Assembly: GCA_946479055.1 (NCBI GenBank)
Contig: CAMLEX010000375.1
Span: forward strand, 1 to 5,486
DNA: 5,486 nucleotides
Direction: 5' to 3'
Source of the DNA: an uncultured Bacteroidota bacterium
Lineage (GTDB): Bacteria; Bacteroidota; Bacteroidia; Chitinophagales; Chitinophagaceae
Shown here: positions 1 through 4,472 of the stretch, piece by piece
How positions within the stretch are numbered: the first letter of the stretch is position 1
Layout of the letters: every line of letters starts with the position of its first letter
Translations under genes and position numbers: made by a program
The notes under the pieces: model-generated
Told to the model about the DNA's origin: nothing
The model's database searches: none
The model's input: the letters and a program-made list of their open reading frames with translations, nothing else

Positions 1-38
1 CACAAGGCAGAATTCATTCTTATTAAAGTTATAAATTC

Positions 39-1181
39 TTAACCCCTTAATACTTCTCTTGCAATTACTATTTTCTGTATTTCAGAAGTTCCCTCGCCAA
101 TAGTGCAAAGTTTTGCATCACGATAAAATTTCTCGACAGGAAAATCTTTGGTATAACCATAACCGCCAAAAACCTGCACCGCATCATTCGCCACTTTCAC
201 GGCAACTTCGCTGGCATAATATTTTGCCATGGCCGCTTCTTTAGTCATAGGCTTTTTACGATTTTTTAAATCACAGGCTTGTAATGTCAACAATTCAGCC
301 GCCTGAATTTCAGTAGCCATGTCCGCCAGTTTAAAAGATATACCCTGGAAACTGGATATGGGTTTATCAAACTGGTAACGCTCCTGCGAATATTGCAAAG
401 CCGCTTCATATGCACCTTTCGCAATTCCCAACGAAAGTGAAGCGATAGAAATTCTTCCTCCATCCAATACTACCATAGCCTGCCTGAATCCATCTCCAAT
501 TTCACCCAAACGATTAGTATCCGGTATACGGCAATTATCAAAAACCATCTCCGCTGTTTCACTGGCTCGCATGCCCAATTTGTTTTCTTTCTTTCCCGCT
601 CCAAAACCAGCTGTTCCTTTTTCTACTACAAAAGCAGTAGAGTTATTTTTTGTTCGTGGTTCCCCGGTTCTGCAAATAACAACGGCAACATCTCCACTTT
701 TACCATGGGTAATCCAGTTCTTTGTTCCGTTGATGATCCAATCATTTCCATCTTTTATGGCCGTACATTTCATATTACCCGCATCGCTGCCGGTATTTGC
801 TTCTGTCAATCCCCATGCTCCCAGCCATTCTGCCGTTGCCAGTTTTGGAAGGTATTTTTTCTTTTGCTCTTCATTAGCAAATGCCATGATGTGGCCTGTG
901 CAAAGTGAGTTATGTGCCGCCAGGCTAAGACCTATCGAACCACATACTTTCGCTATTTCTTCAATTACTGTTTTATATTCAAAATAAGTAAGCCCGGCGC
1001 CGCCATATTCTTCGGGTACCAGCACCCCCATTAATCCCAGTTTTCCCATCTCCTTAAAAATCTGTACGGGAAATTCCTGGCTTTCGTCCCATTCCATCAC
1101 ATTAGGCTTGATATGCTGTTGGGCAAAATCACGGGCAGTTTGTGCTACCTGTTGCGTTAATTCTGAAACGTGGAAATTCAT
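39..1181 (-). CDS. Acyl-CoA dehydrogenase, short-chain (butyryl-CoA) type
   Basis: This FAD enzyme probably oxidises an acyl-CoA to the trans-2-enoyl-CoA in cytoplasmic beta-oxidation or branched-chain amino acid breakdown, passing electrons to ETF. At 380 residues it is full length for the family. The N-terminal helical domain covers about residues 1-115. The first family signature, [12 protein letters not shown], is at 124-135. The FAD-contacting WITHG lies near 156-160, [12 protein letters not shown] at 268-279 and QVFGGYGY at 336-343. The likely catalytic base is E363 in IGEGTSEIQ, the short-chain position. The alternative position used by isovaleryl-CoA dehydrogenase is glycine here (LDGGR, 239-243), which argues against that enzyme. 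The ATG at 1181 gives the normal N-terminus. The gene appears monocistronic from the left, with its own promoter, palindrome and hairpin leader upstream. Family assignment is secure; the exact chain-length specificity is inferred. Confidence 0.95.
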   Translation of the reverse strand: MNFHVSELTQQVAQTARDFAQQHIKPNVMEWDESQEFPVQIFKEMGKLGLMGVLVPEEYGGAGLTYFEYKTVIEEIAKVCGSIGLSLAAHNSLCTGHIMAFANEEQKKKYLPKLATAEWLGAWGLTEANTGSDAGNMKCTAIKDGNDWIINGTKNWITHGKSGDVAVVICRTGEPRTKNNSTAFVVEKGTAGFGAGKKENKLGMRASETAEMVFDNCRIPDTNRLGEIGDGFRQAMVVLDGGRISIASLSLGIAKGAYEAALQYSQERYQFDKPISSFQGISFKLADMATEIQAAELLTLQACDLKNRKKPMTKEAAMAKYYASEVAVKVANDAVQVFGGYGYTKDFPVEKFYRDAKLCTIGEGTSEIQKIVIAREVLRG

Positions 1182-1211
1182 TTTGTATAATTAACTTTTA
1201 TTTTTTAAAGG

Positions 1212-1243
1212 ATGTGCCACCACAATCTACTGTGATGGCACAT
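1212..1243 (-). promoter_or_regulatory. 13-bp hairpin in the acyl-CoA dehydrogenase leader
   Basis: Arms 1212-1224 and 1231-1243 are complementary at 12 of 13 positions. The odd position is a C-A mismatch on the plus strand but a G-U wobble in minus-strand RNA, so the fold fits the dehydrogenase transcript better. The loop is six bases, and the hairpin ends 30 bases before the ATG. No U-tract follows on either strand, so it is not a simple terminator. A smaller five-bp hairpin (TCTGC/GCAGA, 1260-1273) lies just upstream in the same leader. A translational or mRNA-stability role is inferred; a double-stranded operator is the alternative. Confidence 0.55.
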
Positions 1244-1291
1244 TCATGTTACTGTTATATCTGCAACAGCAGACAATCGTTAAAGCCAATG

Positions 1292-1323
1292 CAAGATAAA
1301 TAAATTTTCATACACCTAACAAG
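1292..1323 (-). promoter_or_regulatory. Candidate Bacteroidota-type promoter for the acyl-CoA dehydrogenase
   Basis: Read on the minus strand, TTATCTTG at 1299-1292 matches the phylum's -7 consensus TAnnTTTG at six of eight positions. CTTG at 1323-1320 could serve as the -33 box, with a 20-base spacer in the usual range. Transcription would begin near 1285, leaving a leader of roughly 100 bases that includes both hairpins. The -7 match is imperfect, so confidence is limited. Confidence 0.35.
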
Positions 1324-1329
1324 TGTTAG
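1316..1329. promoter_or_regulatory. 14-bp palindrome, candidate repressor operator
   Basis: CTAACAAGTGTTAG has perfect six-base half-sites (CTAACA/TGTTAG) around two central bases. It overlaps the proposed -33 box of the acyl-CoA dehydrogenase promoter, where a bound repressor would block initiation. Palindromes of this size are typical of TetR-family regulators, which often control acyl-CoA catabolism genes. No such regulator is encoded in this window, so the binding protein is a guess. Confidence 0.45.
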
Positions 1330-1373
1330 TTAAATTTGTATCGCGATTTCTTTTACTCTTTAGTAAATTGATT

Positions 1374-1393
1374 AAAAATCCCACTGCCGTGGG
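1374..1393 (-). terminator. Rho-independent-like terminator after the PhnP-like hydrolase
   Basis: On the minus strand CCCAC (1393-1389), loop GGCA and GTGGG (1384-1380) form a short GC-rich stem, followed by A and five T residues at 1378-1374. It lies about 55 bases past the hydrolase stop codon and upstream of the dehydrogenase promoter, which suits the end of that transcript. The stem is only five base pairs, so it may be weak. Confidence 0.5.
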
Positions 1394-1448
1394 GAACAGT
1401 TTTATTCGAAATAATCAGGCTCATTCCTCATTATTCCCTTTAGGCCGA

Positions 1449-2234
1449 TCAGCTAAATTCTATAATCAATCCGTCATAAGCAAGGTGAATTCCCTGCGGT
1501 AATTCACTCTCTACTTCTTCATGCCTGCCCAATTGGTGAGAAATATGGGTCAAATAAGTGGTAGGGATTCCGAGTTCCTGTGAAAGCTCGACAGCTTCCA
1601 GCAAATTAAAGTGCGAGATATGTTTTTCCTTGCGCAGTGCATTCAACACCAATGCTTCACTTCCCTTTATCTTCATTGTTTCTTCGTCATCAATCCGGTT
1701 GGCATCTGTGATATAGGTAAACTTGCCAAACCGAAATCCCATTACCGGCATTCTCAAATGCCAGACCAGAACAGGTGTCACGGGAATATCGCCTACCAAA
1801 AAATCCGAACCGGTGATGGGCCTCATATCAAATTCAGGTGTGCCTGGATACCTGGTATCGGAAAATGCATAATAAAATTCACGGCGTACGGCCGCCTCGG
1901 TTGGCGCATCAGCATATATTGCCATTGGTTTCTTGCTGAAATAAGAAAAAGATTTCAAATCATCCATTCCGGCAATATGATCTTTATGAGAATGGGTAAG
2001 AAGAACTGCATCCAGATGCTTCACTTTATGTTTCAGCATCTGGCAGCGAAAATCAGGACCGGCATCTACAACCAATACAGTATTGGGCGATTGAACCAAA
2101 ATACTGGAGCGGTAGCGCTTATCCTTTTTATCGGCAGATGAACATACTTCACAACTACAGCCGATCATAGGCACACCACTGCTGGTGCCGGTACCAAGAA
2201 AAGTTATTTTGAGAGGAGGATAAGACACAGTCAA
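1449..2234 (-). CDS. PhnP-like metallo-beta-lactamase-fold phosphodiesterase
   Basis: A predicted cytoplasmic metal-dependent hydrolase of the PhnP/COG1235 branch. Characterised members cleave cyclic or linear phosphodiesters, such as 5-phosphoribosyl 1,2-cyclic phosphate. From the TTG at 2234 it is 261 residues. The core opens with ITFLGTGTSSGVP (10-22). Next come C26, C28 and C31 in the CxCxxC pattern that holds PhnP's structural zinc, then the metal motif HSHKDH (81-86). H159 and D177 (ITDAN) fit the remaining active-site ligands, and HISHQLGRH is at 230-238. All expected residues are present. No in-frame ATG exists between the upstream in-frame stop at 2288-2286 and the core; only TTG 2234 or GTG 2228 can start it. 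A 14-bp tandem duplication ends right at the TTG and may have shifted the original start out of frame. It is probably co-transcribed with the 96-residue gene upstream. The physiological substrate is unknown. Confidence 0.88.
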   Translation of the reverse strand: MTVSYPPLKITFLGTGTSSGVPMIGCSCEVCSSADKKDKRYRSSILVQSPNTVLVVDAGPDFRCQMLKHKVKHLDAVLLTHSHKDHIAGMDDLKSFSYFSKKPMAIYADAPTEAAVRREFYYAFSDTRYPGTPEFDMRPITGSDFLVGDIPVTPVLVWHLRMPVMGFRFGKFTYITDANRIDDEETMKIKGSEALVLNALRKEKHISHFNLLEAVELSQELGIPTTYLTHISHQLGRHEEVESELPQGIHLAYDGLIIEFS

Positions 2235-2305
2235 AAATAAGGAATGAGAAATAAAGAATGAGGCATCAGAAAGTAAATTGAGTACTCACTGCTTTCATAT
2301 TTCAT
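2231..2305 (-). other. 24-codon ORF, probable displaced leader of the PhnP-like gene
   Basis: An ATG at 2305 overlaps the stop of the 96-residue gene as ATGA. It is preceded by AAGGAGG (2316-2310), four bases away, a strong Shine-Dalgarno sequence in a genome whose other starts lack one. The frame runs 24 codons and ends in TGA at 2233-2231, overlapping the hydrolase TTG as TTGA. Deleting one 14-bp repeat unit puts this ATG in frame with the hydrolase. It therefore reads best as the former 5' end of that gene, or as a coupling ORF. A stand-alone microprotein is less likely. The Shine-Dalgarno bases also encode the Lys-Glu-Glu tail of the upstream protein, so the match could be chance. Confidence 0.35.
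2235..2262 (-). repeat. Tandem duplication of a 14-bp unit
   Basis: On the minus strand CTCATTCTTTATTT (2262-2249) is followed directly by CTCATTCCTTATTT (2248-2235), identical at 13 of 14 positions. The unit length is not a multiple of three, so each gain or loss shifts the reading frame through the start of the PhnP-like gene. Slipped-strand replication is the likely origin. Confidence 0.85.
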
Positions 2306-2592
2306 TGTTCCTCCTTTCCGTTCTCTTCTATTTCGAGCTTGGAAATGATATCGAGATAAAGTTTTTTAGAATCGTTTGTCAGCAATTCTGTGTTTATATC
2401 CAGTTGAGGGATCAGATCTATCAATGTATTGATGCGGCCTTCTATCTGAAGGAACTTGTTTAATACAACCACTTTCCTTTCTTCTAAAATGCAATACCCG
2501 CTTTGAAAAGAGCCCCTTTCATAACGGAGAACATAACCGGATTGTTCCGGAATGGCTTCTAACTTATCAAGAGATGTTTGTGTATATTTCAT
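2302..2592 (-). CDS. Small protein of unknown function, upstream partner of the PhnP-like hydrolase
   Basis: I do not recognise a named family. The ATG at 2592 gives 96 residues; a TTG six bases further up is possible but less likely. The N-terminal half reads as a small beta-rich unit with SGYVLRYERGSFQSGYCILE (about 19-38), then the strand KVVVLN. A helical segment, FLQIEGRINTLIDLI, follows, and the tail is acidic with a run of Glu and Lys. There is one cysteine, in GYCILE, and no signal peptide or membrane segment, so it is probably cytoplasmic. It lies 67 bases upstream of the hydrolase on the same strand with no terminator between, so co-transcription is likely. Upstream, TAGTTTCG at 2666-2659 resembles a -7 box but has no convincing -33 partner. 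The open frame, position and ordinary composition support a real gene. Confidence 0.75.
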   Translation of the reverse strand: MKYTQTSLDKLEAIPEQSGYVLRYERGSFQSGYCILEERKVVVLNKFLQIEGRINTLIDLIPQLDINTELLTNDSKKLYLDIISKLEIEENGKEEQ

Positions 2593-2602
2593 AACCAAGT
2601 CT

Positions 2603-2627
2603 CACCCAAACCCCTAAAGGGCTTTAG
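2603..2627 (+). repeat. Left arm of an inverted intergenic repeat (CCCCTAAAGGG type)
   Basis: The arm reads CACC, a four-base gap, CCCCTAAAGGG (2611-2621), then CTTTAG. It matches, in inverted orientation, the arm at 2723-2748 beside the porX stop. Short palindromic elements of this kind recur between genes in some Bacteroidota; I infer that this is one, perhaps a degraded REP-like or miniature element. Confidence 0.45.
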
Positions 2628-2722
2628 AGTGTCATAATTTGATAATTTGTTATTGATGCGAAACTACATCATGAGGAGTTTCCAGCTTTAATACTTTTCC
2701 ACAAAAGTGAAAACTTTTCGGA

Positions 2723-2748
2723 CTAAGTTCCCCTTTAGGGGACAGGTG
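2723..2748 (-). repeat. Right arm of the inverted intergenic repeat, with a 5-bp hairpin after porX
   Basis: On the minus strand it reads CACC, TGT, CCCCTAAAGGGG, AA, CTTAG, parallel to the arm at 2603-2627. The core can fold as TCCCC/GGGGA with a TAAA loop (2742-2729), starting eight bases beyond the porX stop codon. No U-tract follows, so it is not a classic terminator, though it may protect the 3' end of the porX mRNA. Past it, ACTTTT/AAAAGT/ACTTTT (2693-2718) allows two mutually exclusive six-bp hairpins. Confidence 0.5.
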
Positions 2749-2750
2749 GT

Positions 2751-4307
2751 TTACTTGCTCTGCATTTTTATCACCGGTACTATCATTTCTTCCAAACTAA
2801 CTCCCCCATGCTGAAAAGTATTCCGGTAATAATTGACATAATAATTGTAATTATTCGGATAACATAAAAAACTGTCTTCTTTGGCAAAAATAAATGAGGA
2901 ATTAATGGTAGGCGATGGTAAACCGATCTCTTTCGGATCACGAAAAGCCAATACTTCTTTAGGTTCGTAATTCAGGTTTCTCCCATGTTTATAGCGAAGA
3001 TTAGTCGTTGTTTGTTTATCTCCAACTACTTTATAAGGCGTTTTTACTCTTACACTTCCATGATCGGTAGCCAGCACGATCTTAATCTGCTTGTCAGCAA
3101 TTTTTTTTAATGCCTGGTGCAAGGGAGAGTGTTCAAACCAGGAAGTAGTAATACTTCTGTAACTCATTTCATCTCCGGCCAATTCCTTCAATACTTCCAT
3201 CTCTGTGCGGGCATGACTAAGCATGTCAACAAAATTGTAAACAATCACATTAATATCATTATTCATCAGGTTATGAATATTATTTACCAAATCCAAACCT
3301 GCATGATTATTTACTATTTTGGTATAAGAAACTTTCAGGTTGTCTTTTCCCAAACGTTTTAACTGAGCCCTGAAAAATTCTTCCTCATGTAAATTTTTAC
3401 CACCTTCTTCTTCATCGTTTTTCCATTGTAAAGGAAATTGTTTTTCTATATCAACTGGCAACAATCCTGCAAAAATCGCATTGCGGCAATATTGTGTAGC
3501 AGTTGGAAGTATGCTATAAAAGCTATCTTCTTCCAATATGCGGAAGCTTTCCGCAAAAATGGGTTGTATCGCCTTCCATTGATCAAAACGAAGATTATCA
3601 ATCAGGATAAAAAATAAAGGTGTTCCTTTTTCCAGATGAGGCAGTACTTTAAATTGAACCAATGAATGGCTCATTACCGGACCTTCAGCACTTTTGGGCC
3701 CTACCCATTTGGAATAGTTTTTTGAAATAAATTTAAAAAATTCGGTATTGGCTTCACTTTTCTGACTCTGCAATATTTCCTGCATTTCAGGGCTATCACT
3801 TTTTTGCATTTCCAGTTCCCAATACACCAGTTTCCTATAAATATCCATCCACTCGTTATAATCCGGGTTGCTGTTGAGCGCCATGAAAAGATCCCGGAAC
3901 TGCTGCTGGTAAGCTGTTGTTGTTTTCTCTGCCACCAGTCTTTTATTGTCAATGATTTTTTTCAGGCTCAGCCAAACCTGGTTAGGGTTAACCGGCTTGA
4001 TCAGGTAATCACTTATTTGTGAACCGATGGCTTCATCCATCAGGTTTTCGGTTTCATTTTTTGTAATCAGTACAACAGGCAGGGACTGATTTATCTCTTT
4101 GATCTTTGCCAAAGTCTCAAGCCCGGTTATCCCTGGCATACTTTCATCTATTAACACCACATCTACCAAATTATCTTTTACAAAATCAATTGCATCAAAA
4201 CCGTTGGTAAAAGTTTGCACTTCGTAACCTTTATTTTCTAAAAAAAGCTTCTGTGATTGCAGACTTTCTATCTCGTCATCTATCCAGATTATTTTAGCTA
4301 TAGCCAT
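2751..4307 (-). CDS. porX: PorX: response regulator with PglZ phosphodiesterase domain
   Basis: PorX is the cytoplasmic response regulator of the PorX/PorY system, which controls type IX secretion in Bacteroidota. In P. gingivalis it acts with the sigma factor SigP, and PorX is reported to hydrolyse cyclic and linear oligonucleotides. At 518 residues this one is full length. Residues 4-118 form a CheY-like receiver with acidic pair D10-D11, phospho-acceptor D54 (LIDESMPG), T82 and K104 (IKP). A helical linker spans about 120-200. The PglZ/alkaline-phosphatase-like domain follows, with likely zinc ligands D237 (LIDNLRFD), D361 and H365 (DMLSH), D415-H416 (ATDHGS) and H500 (FQHGG). T271 in LPTATQ is the probable nucleophile. 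Every expected catalytic and phosphorylation residue is present. There is no DNA-binding domain. The gene appears to be transcribed alone, divergently from the HD-domain gene. Partners PorY and SigP are not in the window. Assignment rests on domain order and length. Confidence 0.93.
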   Translation of the reverse strand: MAIAKIIWIDDEIESLQSQKLFLENKGYEVQTFTNGFDAIDFVKDNLVDVVLIDESMPGITGLETLAKIKEINQSLPVVLITKNETENLMDEAIGSQISDYLIKPVNPNQVWLSLKKIIDNKRLVAEKTTTAYQQQFRDLFMALNSNPDYNEWMDIYRKLVYWELEMQKSDSPEMQEILQSQKSEANTEFFKFISKNYSKWVGPKSAEGPVMSHSLVQFKVLPHLEKGTPLFFILIDNLRFDQWKAIQPIFAESFRILEEDSFYSILPTATQYCRNAIFAGLLPVDIEKQFPLQWKNDEEEGGKNLHEEEFFRAQLKRLGKDNLKVSYTKIVNNHAGLDLVNNIHNLMNNDINVIVYNFVDMLSHARTEMEVLKELAGDEMSYRSITTSWFEHSPLHQALKKIADKQIKIVLATDHGSVRVKTPYKVVGDKQTTTNLRYKHGRNLNYEPKEVLAFRDPKEIGLPSPTINSSFIFAKEDSFLCYPNNYNYYVNYYRNTFQHGGVSLEEMIVPVIKMQSK

Positions 4308-4389
4308 TTTATACGTTTATAATTTGTTTTATGATCCCGGAGATTCATTCCCGAACAACTCTTCATGCAAGAAAGAAGTAATTCCGGGC

Positions 4390-4420
4390 CAGCTGTTCAA
4401 AAATAGCTTTTTAACAGCTG
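4390..4420. repeat. 8-bp inverted repeat in the porX/HD-gene divergent promoter
   Basis: CAGCTGTT (4390-4397) and AACAGCTG (4413-4420) are exact inverted copies 15 bases apart, centres 23 bases apart. Each also contains the self-complementary CAGCTG. The pair frames the minus-strand -7 candidate and ends six bases before the plus-strand one. This suits a dimeric regulator controlling both genes. An RNA hairpin with a 15-base loop is the alternative. Confidence 0.5.
4398..4405 (-). promoter_or_regulatory. Candidate -7 box for porX
   Basis: On the minus strand TATTTTTG matches TAnnTTTG exactly. It lies between the arms of the 8-bp inverted repeat and would give a porX leader of about 85 bases. 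No clear TTG -33 element stands 17-23 bases upstream. A six-bp pair CCCGGA/TCCGGG (4336-4341 and 4383-4388) could fold within the leader. Confidence 0.35.
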
Positions 4421-4426
4421 CCTTTG

Positions 4427-4434
4427 TACATTTG
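4427..4434 (+). promoter_or_regulatory. Candidate -7 box for the HD-domain gene
   Basis: TACATTTG matches TAnnTTTG exactly, and the following C fits the common extended form. Transcription would start near 4440, leaving about 33 bases before the ATG at 4473. The leader is A-rich next to the ATG, with no Shine-Dalgarno sequence. A good -33 box is not visible; TTTTT at 4408-4412 is the nearest candidate. Confidence 0.5.
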
Positions 4435-4472
4435 CCGCCAACGCTTTCCCGGCCTTTAACAAAAACGCAACA

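Noticed and set aside
571..987. A 138-codon plus-strand frame inside the acyl-CoA dehydrogenase
   Set aside because: It lies wholly antisense to a gene with complete family motifs, and its cysteine- and proline-rich composition is typical of a shadow frame.
1231..1242. TGTGATGGCACA as a CRP-like site
   Set aside because: The spacing between the TGTGA-like and CACA halves is too short for the CRP consensus, and the sequence is fully explained as one arm of the leader hairpin.
1611..2141. A 176-codon plus-strand frame inside the PhnP-like gene
   Set aside because: Antisense to the conserved metal-binding motifs, with no recognisable domain.
2596..2598. TTG start for the 96-residue gene
   Set aside because: An ATG lies six bases downstream with nothing favouring the TTG.
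2693..2718. AAAAGT/ACTTTT hairpins downstream of porX as a terminator
   Set aside because: The stems are only six A/T-rich pairs and no U-tract follows on the minus strand. They were kept only as a remark under the repeat arm.
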